This document shows, in pieces, positions 44,043 through 52,245 of a stretch of DNA of 64,000 bases. The notes under the pieces are model-generated. The model had not been told where the DNA came from. It saw only the letters and a list, made by a program, of their open reading frames with translations, and did not search any database. Within the stretch, counting starts at the first letter, position 1; the number at the start of each line of letters is the position of its first letter. A program made the position numbers and the translations under genes. Origin of the DNA: Myxococcales bacterium (GTDB taxonomy: Bacteria > Myxococcota_A > Polyangia > Polyangiales > Ga0077539); contig JAEUKI010000032.1 of the NCBI GenBank assembly GCA_016793325.1, forward strand, positions 62,001-126,000, read 5' to 3'.

Positions 44043-44852
44043 ATGCGGATCGAAACTGTCGATGAACTGCGGCGAGCAGCAGCACTTGGGCGTTCACCCA
44101 GAGAATTCGCTGTCGAATCGATCGATCTCTGTGCTGCCGTTGAGCTTGCCGCCTGGAAGGCCGCGACCGGCCTCCGAGAATCCGCCGTAATCGCGGAATG
44201 GTTCGCCGGGTGGTGCGCCACGCACAACGTCCTTCGGCGGGCGTGTTCAGCGTTTGCAGGTGGCCTTGACGCGGTGGATGTCTACGCGGCGCCTGAAGAC
44301 GAGATTCGATCGATTCCCACCAGGGCGGAGTTCGTCGATGAGCTTGATTGGGCAGCTTTTCGACAGCGCTTCGAGCGCTCGCTCAAGGAACGCGGTGGCT
44401 TTGACCGGAGGCTTGCTCTCGCGCTGACGGGGGCACTGAGCGAGATGGTGGACAACGTAATCGAGCACAGTGGCGTCATCGTTGACGAACCGCTCCGCGG
44501 GGCCGTGGGCTACGCCGTGACGACCGGTCAGATGCGCTTCGCGGTTGCAGACATCGGCTGCGGGGTTCTTGCGAGCCTTCAGCGCAATCCCACCCACGCT
44601 CGCCTCGCCACGAGCGCTGGAGCGCTGCGCGCCGCAGTTCTCGAGCAGGCAACGTCTCGGCGGGGTGAGGTGGCTGGCGATGGGTTCGGTCAAGTCCTTC
44701 GGTCTCTCGCCGGACTTGGGAGTGTGCGATTTCGGAGCGGGAACAGCCTCCTCACCCTCGAAGACGCGCGAGACGTACGGAATCATCGATTTGCCTCGTC
44801 GGCTCCGCTCGGCGGACTACAACTTGTCGTGCAATGTAGGGCAATAGAGTAG
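44043..44852 (+). CDS. GHKL (histidine-kinase-like) ATPase protein
   Basis: The 269-aa product has a C-terminal ATP-binding fold of the HATPase/anti-sigma type: N box in LTGALSEMVDNVIEHSG (about residue 140), G1 box FAVADIGCGVLASL and a G-rich lid GDGFGQVLRSLAGLGS. The N-terminal 110 residues are helical (RRAAALGRSPREF, WKAATGLRESAVIAEWFAGW) and of no known family. It lacks a phospho-accepting His, so it is not a sensor kinase; the closest logic is an RsbW-like protein or an ATP-driven switch. GTG at 44037 is an alternative start. It is the first gene of the four-gene cluster with a DUF4325 protein. Confidence 0.75.
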   Translation: MRIETVDELRRAAALGRSPREFAVESIDLCAAVELAAWKAATGLRESAVIAEWFAGWCATHNVLRRACSAFAGGLDAVDVYAAPEDEIRSIPTRAEFVDELDWAAFRQRFERSLKERGGFDRRLALALTGALSEMVDNVIEHSGVIVDEPLRGAVGYAVTTGQMRFAVADIGCGVLASLQRNPTHARLATSAGALRAAVLEQATSRRGEVAGDGFGQVLRSLAGLGSVRFRSGNSLLTLEDARDVRNHRFASSAPLGGLQLVVQCRAIE

Positions 44853-44873
44853 ATAGTTGTACTGAACTAAAAA

Positions 44874-44947
44874 TCATTCACATAAACGTGCTGAATGAAC
44901 TTGAACTTCTCGCAGCTTGGTACTAGTCATTCAGAAGAGATGAATGA
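44874..44947. promoter_or_regulatory. Two inverted repeats TCATTCA/TGAATGA before the DUF4325 gene
   Basis: TCATTCA (44874-44880) faces TGAATGA (44892-44898), and a second TCATTCA (44927-44933) faces TGAATGA (44941-44947), the latter next to the GAGGT ribosome site of the DUF4325 gene. The region is AT-rich. Four identical half-sites in two dyads suggest cooperative repressor binding over an internal promoter. Confidence 0.6.
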
Positions 44948-44956
44948 GGTACGGCG

Positions 44957-45604
44957 ATGATCCAGGTCTCTCTTCGCGACCTTCGCTCGGTTCGGGTCCA
45001 ACTCGCGGGCGCTTCGGTGGGGCAGGCTGACCGTCGACTCGTCGTCGAAACGGTCCGAACTGCCATTCACAACGGTGTCGCGGTGCTGAACTTCGACTTC
45101 TCGGGCATCGAAGTAGTGACTGCCAGCTACTTCAAGGCGTTCCTGTTCTGGTTCCTCGACGCTGGCCGATTGCACGCTGATGGCGCGGTGTCAGGTGGCG
45201 CGTTCTCGAGCGATGACCCAATGCCGCTGGATGTGTTTCCGACCGTTTCGGGCGTGAACGCCGAGGTCGGCGAAGAACTTGAGATGGTCCTCGCGCGGCA
45301 CGGACGCGTCGTCCTCGAGGCGCTCGACACGGACGCGGGCGTCTTGCGGCGCGCGAGGGTGTGGGGGGCGCTCGATCGGTCGTTGCTTTGGACGGTGCAG
45401 TTGCTCACGAAACTCTCGGAAGCCACCGCCCCGGAACTGCATGAGCAACACGGCGCCGAGGAAGGCAAGCTGCCAGGCACGATCAGCGTGAACGCTTGGA
45501 ACAACAGGTTGGTGGAACTTCACCGTCTCCGCTTTGCCTCGCGCACCAAGGTTGGCCGTTTCTGGGTTTACCGCCCGATCATGAAGGAGATCGCTCATGG
45601 GTGA
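44957..45604 (+). CDS. STAS-like DUF4325 protein
   Basis: The 215-aa product has a segment VAVLNFDFSGIEVVTASYFK with FLFWF after it, the hallmark of DUF4325/STAS-like domains, which resemble anti-anti-sigma factors; the T-A-S-Y-F part corresponds to the phosphorylatable turn. The remainder is helical, with a basic C-terminal RFASRTKVGRFWVYRP. Together with the GHKL ATPase one gene upstream it forms a pair of the kind used in partner-switching. A GAGGT ribosome site precedes the ATG. The end overlaps the next gene by 8 nt. Confidence 0.78.
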   Translation: MIQVSLRDLRSVRVQLAGASVGQADRRLVVETVRTAIHNGVAVLNFDFSGIEVVTASYFKAFLFWFLDAGRLHADGAVSGGAFSSDDPMPLDVFPTVSGVNAEVGEELEMVLARHGRVVLEALDTDAGVLRRARVWGALDRSLLWTVQLLTKLSEATAPELHEQHGAEEGKLPGTISVNAWNNRLVELHRLRFASRTKVGRFWVYRPIMKEIAHG

Positions 45605-45971
45605 GAACTTTCGCCGCAAGCAAGCCAAGTCGTTTAAGCACCGAGAGTGCGCGGCGTACACCGCGCGGCTCGCGAAGGCCGACCTTCTGTCGGGCGTGAA
45701 AGAAACCGCCGAAGTGGTCGACGCTACATGCGACCTCACGGACCCGACGATGACTCCGGCGCCGGGGACTGAGGTCATTGTTCGAGCGTGTTCGGCGACC
45801 ACGGCTGACGTCATCGCTGGCAATTACCGTATTGCGACTCTCGACCTCACGAGCGTGGGCCTCGAGCGTCTCTTCGAGTCTGGCAGCATGGCGATCGGCG
45901 TCGTGAAGACGCTCGGCGAGATCACGCCGACGATCAACGTCGCAATTCCGCAGCCTCCGGAGCGCACATGA
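45597..45971 (+). CDS. Small protein of the GHKL/DUF4325 cluster (124 aa)
   Basis: The 124-aa product starts with a basic helix (MGENFRRKQAKSFKHRECAA), then a beta-rich part (TEVIVRACSATTADVIAGNY, ATLDLTSVGLERLFESGSM). I do not recognise a family. It overlaps the DUF4325 gene by 8 nt and shares ATGA with the next gene, so all three are translated from one mRNA. This tight coupling suggests a fixed ratio with its neighbours. Confidence 0.75.
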   Translation: MGENFRRKQAKSFKHRECAAYTARLAKADLLSGVKETAEVVDATCDLTDPTMTPAPGTEVIVRACSATTADVIAGNYRIATLDLTSVGLERLFESGSMAIGVVKTLGEITPTINVAIPQPPERT

Positions 45972-47128
45972 GCGCCGCGCGAAGGTTCCTTCCATTGGTC
46001 GGCGACGTCACCGCGAACTGCCTCAGCTGCAGCTTTCGGGAGGAATGCGGTGGGCTCGATGACCAGCAGTTGCTGTGGGGGTGCATGGTTCGATGCGGGG
46101 TGACGTGCGGCGGCCCCTCGGTCTGTGACTACACCTGCCCAACCAAGCTGCGCGAGTTCCAGCGTCGTTGGGGGGAAGTGGACGGCATGTCCCGCGGTGC
46201 GCGCGTGCCGCTGCGGTCGCCGGCACTCGAAGCGCTACCCACGTACATCCCGCTCCTGCAGCATGCCTCCTCGCGCCGCGAGTTGCTCAACTTGCCTGTG
46301 GTCGCTCTGTCGACGCGCGATGTGTTGCGATCAGATCGCCGCACGAAACGCTACGCGCCGCTCGACACGACCGACACAGGGCTGCGTGCGCGATACAGGC
46401 TCGGGCCCGCGACGCGAGTCTTGCTCGTTTCGGTCGCGACCGACGACCACCTCGAACGCTATTGGGAACGCCAACAGATCGATTCTGTGCCAGCGGCCCT
46501 CGCAGCACTACGGCCATACGGCATGACCGTGCCGAACTTCTCGTTCTTCTCCTGCGCGCCTCGCTTTCACACGATGTGGAATCGCTCGCGGATGATGCGC
46601 TCGGCCGAGCTGTTAGTGTCAGCCGGTGTTCCGATCGTGCCGCACTTGAACGCTGAGACTCAAGCAGACTGGGATGGATGGTACGGGTTGCTGCGCGATC
46701 ATCCCGATGTGGAATTCGTCGCGAAAGAGTTCGGCACCGGGCTCGTGCAGCCTTCAGCCGCGTTCGCCGCGCTGAACAAACTTGCGAGCCTCGAGCAACG
46801 CCTCGGCCGACCGCTTCACTTCCTGCTGATCGCTGCACGCCGCTTCGCGCCCGAGATCAAGACGCTGATGGCGCGCTTCTCGATCATCGACTCGAAGCCG
46901 TTTGAGGCCGCACTTCACCGCAAGGCAGCTGTGTTTCGCGCAGGGCGCAGTCTGCACTGGGAGAGCGCCCCAACTGCGCAGGGCGCGCCGGTTGATGCAT
47001 TGCTCCGCGCGAACATCAGAAATTACGCGACGTGGGTCGCTTCGGCCAAGCCACGGGCGATTCCACTGAACAAAGCCGACGCGCAGTTGTCGTTCGACTG
47101 GCGCAAAGCCGCGCGTCGCGAGGTGTAG
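45968..47128 (+). CDS. Cys-rich DUF4417-like protein, possible Fe-S/metal enzyme
   Basis: The 386-aa product has ten Cys in residues 18-57 (NCLSCSFREECGG, WGCMVRCGVTCGG, SVCDYTCPTK), enough for one or two iron-sulfur clusters or zinc sites. The central part reads VPNFSFFSCAPRFHTMWNRS then GVPIVPHLNAETQADWDGWY, close in form to DUF4417 proteins. RHFLLIAARRFAPEI-type strands follow (HFLLIAARRF). No radical-SAM CxxxCxxC was found. It is the last gene of the coupled set and the likely enzyme or effector of it. The reaction is unknown. Confidence 0.7.
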   Translation: MSAARRFLPLVGDVTANCLSCSFREECGGLDDQQLLWGCMVRCGVTCGGPSVCDYTCPTKLREFQRRWGEVDGMSRGARVPLRSPALEALPTYIPLLQHASSRRELLNLPVVALSTRDVLRSDRRTKRYAPLDTTDTGLRARYRLGPATRVLLVSVATDDHLERYWERQQIDSVPAALAALRPYGMTVPNFSFFSCAPRFHTMWNRSRMMRSAELLVSAGVPIVPHLNAETQADWDGWYGLLRDHPDVEFVAKEFGTGLVQPSAAFAALNKLASLEQRLGRPLHFLLIAARRFAPEIKTLMARFSIIDSKPFEAALHRKAAVFRAGRSLHWESAPTAQGAPVDALLRANIRNYATWVASAKPRAIPLNKADAQLSFDWRKAARREV

Positions 47129-47155
47129 AGCGCGGCTGCGTGATTCCTGGCGGTC

Positions 47156-47371
47156 GTGCGCGTCGCTCCAGAGCGATTCTCAACCGGGACTCGGTTGAGG
47201 CTCGCTGTGCGCTGTTTGTGCCAGAGTCGAAGCAAGAGGCGATCGCGAGACGGGGTGCCGAGCATCTGCTTCACTACCGCCGATCAATGCGCGGCGTGCC
47301 CGCGCGAGGTCACGAATGACAACTGGCTCGATCTGTTCCGGAAAAGAGCGCGGATCGAGAACGACCGATGA
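47156..47371 (+). CDS. Possible small Cys-containing protein
   Basis: A 71-codon frame from GTG carries VPSICFTTADQCAACPREV and NDNWLDLFRKRARIENDR, which looks more like protein than shadow. It begins 27 nt after the Cys-rich gene and overlaps the next small frame as ATGA. There is no good ribosome site. It may be an addition to the cluster or a decayed gene. Confidence 0.35.
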   Translation: MRVAPERFSTGTRLRLAVRCLCQSRSKRRSRDGVPSICFTTADQCAACPREVTNDNWLDLFRKRARIENDR

Positions 47372-47559
47372 ACAGAACCCGCCACGTAGACTGCGGTGCG
47401 AATTCGTTGGATCAGTGCTTCGCTGGCGACCCGACGCTGGTGCGCTTCTTCGCGCCCATGGACGACGAGTATCGACTGATTGGGCTGACGGTGGAGATCG
47501 AGCTCGGCTATTTCGTATACGGATCGATATGTGACGTATACAGATCGATCTGGAGCTAG
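47368..47559 (+). CDS. Possible small acidic protein
   Basis: A 63-codon frame (MNRTRHVDCGANSLDQCF, then DDEYRLIGLTVEIELGYFVY) coupled by ATGA to the frame before it. Its end runs through a 21-bp-spaced direct repeat (47514-47549), so either the repeat is coding by chance or the gene is not real. Confidence 0.3.
   Translation: MNRTRHVDCGANSLDQCFAGDPTLVRFFAPMDDEYRLIGLTVEIELGYFVYGSICDVYRSIWS
47514..47549. repeat. Direct repeat CGTATAC(G/A)GATCGAT, 21-bp spacing
   Basis: Two 15-base copies differ at one position and start 21 bp apart (47514 and 47535), two helical turns. They lie about 125 bp upstream of the SEC-C gene and contain the palindromes GTATAC and ATCGAT, as operator sites often do. 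Confidence 0.5.
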
Positions 47560-47671
47560 ACGTTTTGCTGCGAATCTGGCGCCATCGTCCCTGGTCTACC
47601 ATGTGCTTCGAGTCCACCGGACGGAGCTCCGCTTCGGAGGTCTTCCTCACCAACCAAGCCGCTGAGGTCCT

Positions 47672-48481
47672 ATGTCTGCCCGTGTTCCCCTGTCAGTCGC
47701 CGAGCTTGATGAGCTTCTGCAAGAGCAACTGAAGATGCTCCGTCGGTCGGCCAAAGCGTTCGACGACGGTGACGGCTTCGAAGCGAAGCGCATCGCCACC
47801 GTGCTGCGTACTCTACTCCACGACACCAAGCAGTCGCGTTCGCTCTTTGGTCAGCTTGGCAAGAAGGAGACGTTGTTCTTCGACAGCGCGGAGCCGGACT
47901 CGCCGGACAACATCCTCGCGTATGCGCCGCTTGTGTGCGTTCTGCCGACGCTCGACGGATCGACCACCGCGCCAAGGCTTGACAGTTTTGCCGGAGGCCG
48001 CAATTCCGCCATACCGTTCGACGCGTGGTGGAACGCCGTCATCTTCCGCGATCGATCCGAGCGAACGCTCACGCGCCGAACGCTGGTCCTTGCAATGGCG
48101 AATCAAGACGGCGGCGCTCACGTCGATCCCGAACTCGACGAGACCTACTACGACATGTCGAGGCGCGCGTCGATCGACATCTACGCGAGCATCGGCGGAG
48201 CGATGTCACCCGCGCTCGACGCGCACTACGCCTCGCTGCGACAGATTGCGCACGAACTGTTCAAGACCATCGATCCCTCATACTCGTGCACCGTCGCGAT
48301 GAGGCCCGGCTCGGCGATACCGATACTTATGCCGCAACTCGTGCTTCCTGGGCGAGGCGCCCACGTTCGCACCCTCATGTCAGGGAAGTTCAACATGCGT
48401 CGAAGAGAGCCCAAGGTCGGCCGGAATGAACCATGCCGATGTGGGAGTGGTGCGAAGTTCAAGCGATGCTGCGGCAAGTAG
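47672..48481 (+). CDS. SEC-C motif protein
   Basis: The 269-aa product ends in a SEC-C zinc motif, GRNEPCRCGSGAKFKRCCGK, as in SecA and many proteins of unknown role that use it for protein or ribosome contacts. The N-terminal 245 residues (ELDELLQEQLKMLRRSAKAF, PIMLMPQL-type strands) fit no family I know; they resemble other SEC-C-tailed island proteins in length only. GAGG stands before the ATG. It is a single gene behind the direct repeat. Confidence 0.78.
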   Translation: MSARVPLSVAELDELLQEQLKMLRRSAKAFDDGDGFEAKRIATVLRTLLHDTKQSRSLFGQLGKKETLFFDSAEPDSPDNILAYAPLVCVLPTLDGSTTAPRLDSFAGGRNSAIPFDAWWNAVIFRDRSERTLTRRTLVLAMANQDGGAHVDPELDETYYDMSRRASIDIYASIGGAMSPALDAHYASLRQIAHELFKTIDPSYSCTVAMRPGSAIPILMPQLVLPGRGAHVRTLMSGKFNMRRREPKVGRNEPCRCGSGAKFKRCCGK

Positions 48482-48816
48482 CGCGAGTTCTTGATCAGCA
48501 GAACGCCATATCGATTCGCGTTGCAGTTACTAGGCGGCTGTATCCGCACCCGACGGCGCGAAGCGTCCTGAGCGCGCACTCGTTGTAACCGAACGCTTCG
48601 TCTGAGCACGGCAGCAGAATTTGAATTCATGTGTTGTTTCGAGGTGTCATTTTCGATGTGCGTTCGATCGGTAGTCCGTCTCACCGGGTCCACACCGTCA
48701 GAAACGGAACGCGTTGCTCGGTCGTAGCGATCCGTGCCGTGATGCGGAGGGAGGAGACGGGCTCAAAACGCTTCGCTGAACGTTCAGGTCGATGGCGATC
48801 TTGTCGAAGGGAGCCA
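48482..48816. other. Convergent intergenic region, no gene seen
   Basis: It lies between the SEC-C gene (plus) and the second trypsin-like gene (minus). No terminator with a T-run is evident; GAAGCG and CGCTTC occur 43 bp apart as a weak inverted repeat. Confidence 0.4.
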
Positions 48817-49668
48817 CTACACGAACACGCGAGCGTCCAACGGTATCGTCGAAAGCACGGCGCGGATTGGATTCACGAAGGTTAGTCGCGCGCCTTGACC
48901 GATCCCAGTGTCGCCAGCGAATAGCAGCCCGAGCGCATGGCCGGCGTGATCTCGTACGAGCGCCCCTGAGTCGCCGGCGACAGAGAAGGTCTCGTCGCTA
49001 CTTCCACGGATCGCGATTTGATGCGCAAAGACCCGAAGTTCGGACTCGACTTCGATCACGAGCGCAAAGTCACGACTCACGACACGGCCTTGCGACCAGC
49101 CACTTGCGAAGCCCACTTTCCACGCCGTATCGCCGACTTGCGCGGTAACTGCCTGCACTTGGTCCAGCACCGTGATCCGCTGATCGGGCTCAAGGTGTGC
49201 TAGTGCGACGTCCACGAGTCCCGTGAATGGAGCGACAAATGACACATGCGCGATACGCTGCCCGTTCGCATCCACCACTGCATCACACACGCTGTTTTCA
49301 CCCCGCAACGCGAGTACGTGTCGGTTCGACAGTAGGTGTATGTTCCGGTCGCGTCCAACGAGGAACGCACCAAGCGTTCCGAGGCACTGGCATTGTGCGT
49401 GTCCGACGCCTTCGCCGACGACAGCTGGGGATCGCAGCAGTTGTACCATCGCGCTCCGTTCGGTGCGGATTGGAACGCCAAGCGTTTGTGTGAGCAACGC
49501 GTGCGCGAATGTCGCGTCGGAGCCGTCTGCAAGCCGGACGTGGAGCCGCACGATGCCGTCGTCGTCCAACACATTCCCAACGCCGACGACGCGGATCAAG
49601 CGCCCGCCAATCCGTCGCGGTCGCCCGAGATACTCACGCACCACGTGCGCATGTTCGCTGGTGTACAT
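48817..49668 (-). CDS. Trypsin-like serine protease, second in island
   Basis: The 283-aa product has a trypsin-type triad: His in HLLSNRHVLAL, Asp in GLVDVALAHLEPD, and Ser in FSVAGDSGALVRDHAGHALG. There is no signal peptide. The N-terminal 90 residues (IGGRLIRVVGVGNVLDDDGI) are unassigned. It differs from the 18936 protease in length and detail, so it is not a recent copy. Its minus-strand neighbour upstream is a Cro-like regulator with a coiled coil; the two may form a unit, with a 119-bp gap. Confidence 0.78.
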   Translation of the reverse strand: MYTSEHAHVVREYLGRPRRIGGRLIRVVGVGNVLDDDGIVRLHVRLADGSDATFAHALLTQTLGVPIRTERSAMVQLLRSPAVVGEGVGHAQCQCLGTLGAFLVGRDRNIHLLSNRHVLALRGENSVCDAVVDANGQRIAHVSFVAPFTGLVDVALAHLEPDQRITVLDQVQAVTAQVGDTAWKVGFASGWSQGRVVSRDFALVIEVESELRVFAHQIAIRGSSDETFSVAGDSGALVRDHAGHALGLLFAGDTGIGQGARLTFVNPIRAVLSTIPLDARVFV

Positions 49669-49787
49669 GCTGATCCTTCTGCCCGACGAGGGCGCGATGA
49701 GGGATTCGTTGAGTCCGTGTCTTATTGGTTGCTGTCCGTCTTGAGAACTGTCTACGCTTCAAGTCAACGACTCGACTGGCCAAACTC

Positions 49788-50519
49788 TCACTCGTCTGAT
49801 CCACGCCGCACCGAAGCCATACCGAGGCCAAGACCCGCGAAGGCTGCCACGAGAATTCGCGCGCCCTCTCCCTGCTCGCGCCGGACGGCGACCTCGAAGG
49901 CGCGCTGGATTTCCTCAAGACGAGCCTCGAGCTGCGCGTTGCGAGCGCGCCACTGAGCGTTGGCTACAGTGGCCGTAGCTCGTCCGGATTGTTCCGCAGC
50001 GAGTTGCGCTTGGAGGGTGCTCATTCTGGCCTCAGCCTTTGCGAGATCTCCACCGAGCTTGGCGATGAGCGCGTCCTGGTGCGAGCGTTGTTCGACGTGG
50101 GACGCCGACTCTTGGCGGGCCTCGTCGCGCTCACGGAAGATGCGGGCGAGGGTCGCTTGAAGGCTAGTCGCCTCTGATTTTGTCCGCTCGACCTCGGCGT
50201 GCAGAGCTGCGTTTTCCTCGAGTAGACGCCGCGTCTGCGGGTCGACGTGGGACGAGCGCAGAAGCCCAATCAGTCCCTCAGTCGGTGCGAGAGCCTCGGG
50301 GGTGATCTCCAGCACTTTAGCGGCGAGACGCAGGTGCTCGCCGCGAAGGGGGCGCTTTCGCTTCAGGATGTGGGATAGACCCCCACTGGGGAGTCCAGTG
50401 CGACGTTCCAACTCGGCCCGGCTCATCTGGCGACTCTGAAGGAACGTGGCGAGCACTTCGCCGAACTTCGCGATATCGGCGTCGCAAAGCGATAGTTCCT
50501 TCGGGGGCCCGAGCTCCAT
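49788..50519 (-). CDS. Cro/XRE-type regulator with long coiled coil
   Basis: The 243-aa product has an N-terminal helix-turn-helix (FLQSRQMSRAELERRTGLPS, GGLSHILKRKRPL), then about 110 residues of heptad-rich coiled coil (ENAALHAEVERTKSEATSLQ, AEARMSTLQAQLAAEQ) and a hydrophobic C-terminus (ILVAAFAGLGLGMASV) that could touch the membrane. The ATG at 50519 has no ribosome site but lies just where a -10 box would start transcription, so the mRNA may be leaderless. An array of CTGACG half-sites upstream fits autoregulation. Confidence 0.75.
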   Translation of the reverse strand: MELGPPKELSLCDADIAKFGEVLATFLQSRQMSRAELERRTGLPSGGLSHILKRKRPLRGEHLRLAAKVLEITPEALAPTEGLIGLLRSSHVDPQTRRLLEENAALHAEVERTKSEATSLQATLARIFRERDEARQESASHVEQRSHQDALIAKLGGDLAKAEARMSTLQAQLAAEQSGRATATVANAQWRARNAQLEARLEEIQRAFEVAVRREQGEGARILVAAFAGLGLGMASVRRGSDE

Positions 50520-50526
50520 AGGACGG

Positions 50527-50554
50527 ACTCTAGCCGCCCTATCCCCGTGGTCAA
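50527..50554 (-). promoter_or_regulatory. Promoter for the Cro-like regulator (leaderless)
   Basis: On the minus strand TTGACC (50549-50554) and TAGAGT (50527-50532) are separated by 16 nt, and the ATG begins 7 nt after the -10 box. There is no space for a Shine-Dalgarno. Confidence 0.55.
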
Positions 50555-50558
50555 GCGC

Positions 50559-50612
50559 CGTCAGCGACAAGCTCCCCTGACGAACACTGACGTGAATCAC
50601 TGACGGCGTCAG
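50559..50612. promoter_or_regulatory. Array of five CTGACG half-sites
   Basis: CTGACG or its complement occurs at 50559-50564, 50577-50582, 50587-50592, 50600-50605 and 50607-50612; the last two form the 13-base dyad CTGACG-g-CGTCAG. The array starts 5 bp upstream of the -35 box, a good place for activation or autoregulation by the Cro-like protein. Confidence 0.6.
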
Positions 50613-51073
50613 AAGCGCACGGGTCGAAGTGTCTCTCGAGGCATCTCTGCCTAGCGCTTCATCTTGCGACTCAATTTGCTGATGGATGGACGTCATATGC
50701 GTGCGTGGCAGCGATTCTGACGCTCGATTTCATCGAGTCACATTGCACGCTTCGAAAACAAAGGGAATTGCAACAATCTCGAGCAGCGGCCCCAATGCGA
50801 GATCGCGGGCAGATGTTGTTGGCCACCAACACGCGCAGGAACCTGCCCGCTTGGGTGTCGGCCGTGCCATGTCGCACGTCTGGCCGCCACGGACGTGAGG
50901 CACCGCCGCGCGGAGATTTCCGTTGAAATCGAGAGGTCATCTCTCGCCGGATGTCGCACCCGTTTGGCGGACGCGTACCTGGCCTCTGCGACAGACACTG
51001 ACCCTGACTTCAACGTCCCGCAACACAGGCCATTCGGCGTGCGACGAGGATCCGGCCCCGAGCGAACCAGCCG
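50613..51073. other. Region between regulator promoter and sigma copy 2
   Basis: About 460 bp without a supported gene. The longer regulator frame reaches to 50696 but lacks support. No terminator for the sigma gene was found. Confidence 0.4.
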
Positions 51074-51769
51074 CTATCGATCGAGCGACTCATCCCACGC
51101 GATGCGGATGAACGCGCGAAGCGTCGCGTGCACGCGACAGGCGGTCGCGTTCGTGAGATCGAGCAAGTCTTCGAGGTCCTTGATCGAGAGGTCGAGCGTG
51201 TCCGCGTGCTCGAGGATGAAGAGCAAGTGCTCGCGGTACGAGCTCCGAGCGCTCAATCGGTACATACGCGTCATGGCCTCGCCTGCACGTGCATGCTTCT
51301 CGGGCGATTCGCTGACGCGCTCGGGGAAGGCTTGCATCAAGCGAGCGCGACGCGCCTCGTTCCTTCTCGCGTCGCGCAAGCGGCTCTTGGCGCGCATTAG
51401 CAGGTACCCCGCGAGCGAGCGGGGAATCGTAACGACGGCGTCGGGGCGCGCGAGGTCTTCGAGCAGAACCGTCACCGCATCGTGGATCGCGTCCTCGCGA
51501 TCCTTCGTCGCGACGCCCGACTCCCTAAGCGATCCAAGCGCGACGAGGCGCGCCTCTCTCACAGAGTGCGCCCAACCACATTCGCACAGGATCGTGTCGG
51601 CGCCTGACCGCCCGACTCGACCCGGACATGGAGGCTGCCGCTCGTCTACACCCCCTTGACAAGCATCTGCGGACTTGAAAACGTGTGTCTGAAACAACGT
51701 CGGGGGGGTGGCCGGTGCGCGTGTGGGAGCACGCTCAGCGGGGGCGCCCGCGGAGTCGGTTGGTTTCAT
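51074..51769 (-). CDS. Zinc-ribbon ECF-like sigma factor, copy 2
   Basis: The 231-aa product is the paralogue of the 25277 product. The N-terminal 40 residues are almost identical (MKPTDSAGAPAERAPTRAP), the Cys set is kept (ADACQ, PPCPGRVG, LCECG), and the sigma region 2 (DREDAIHDAVTVLLEDLARP, KSRLRDARRNEARR) and helix-turn-helix (LDLSIKDLEDLLDLTNATA) are conserved in form with many substitutions. Start, ribosome site and leader are as in copy 1. Different target promoters are likely, given changes in the helix-turn-helix. Confidence 0.72.
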   Translation of the reverse strand: MKPTDSAGAPAERAPTRAPATPPTLFQTHVFKSADACQGGVDERQPPCPGRVGRSGADTILCECGWAHSVREARLVALGSLRESGVATKDREDAIHDAVTVLLEDLARPDAVVTIPRSLAGYLLMRAKSRLRDARRNEARRARLMQAFPERVSESPEKHARAGEAMTRMYRLSARSSYREHLLFILEHADTLDLSIKDLEDLLDLTNATACRVHATLRAFIRIAWDESLDR

Positions 51770-52024
51770 CTTGATCACTCCGTGTAAGTGGTCGGATTTG
51801 AGCCCGCTTCATCTGTGGCGCCTGGCAGGGCGTCGCAGAGCTCCGCGGAGCGCCTCTCGTCCGACTAGTGACGAGAGACGCATTCAGCTAAGCCCACCAC
51901 CACCCTTGGGCGCCAACGCTCCCGCAATCCAGGTTATGTATTCTTGAAAACAAGCACATTGAATTGTTGGAGCCTTGGCTCTTTTCTCTCTCGCCGCGCA
52001 CACCGATGCGCGGTTTTCTTTTCT
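51582..52024. repeat. Conserved leader block B of the zinc-ribbon sigma gene
   Basis: This is the counterpart of 25785-26222 in the same orientation, 25.8 kb away, with a 6-base length difference inside the coding start. The non-coding part, including the GCTCCGCGGAGC palindrome and the terminator hairpin, is retained. A direct repeat of this length could also recombine and delete the segment between. Confidence 0.8.
51994..52022 (+). terminator. Plus-strand terminator hairpin in leader block B
   Basis: CCGCGCA pairs with TGCGCGG over a 6-nt loop, followed by TTTTCTTTTC. The stem is identical to that of block A while loop and tail differ, so the structure appears to be kept by selection. Confidence 0.65.
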
Positions 52025-52245
52025 GTCGGGGACGAGTGCCTATCGAACAAGAGTTCGAGTGAGCTCGGGCATCGACGTTGACTTGCTTGGAATTTTAGGA
52101 ACACACATCGTGTCAACCAAAATCAAAAACCAATATTGGAATTTCAAACTACATTGAGGATGTTTGTGGTCTCTTCGGAGTGATTCGCGTACTGATCGTA
52201 GCGGGGAGTGTTGACGACGTTGGACCCTCTCGTGAACGATAACCC

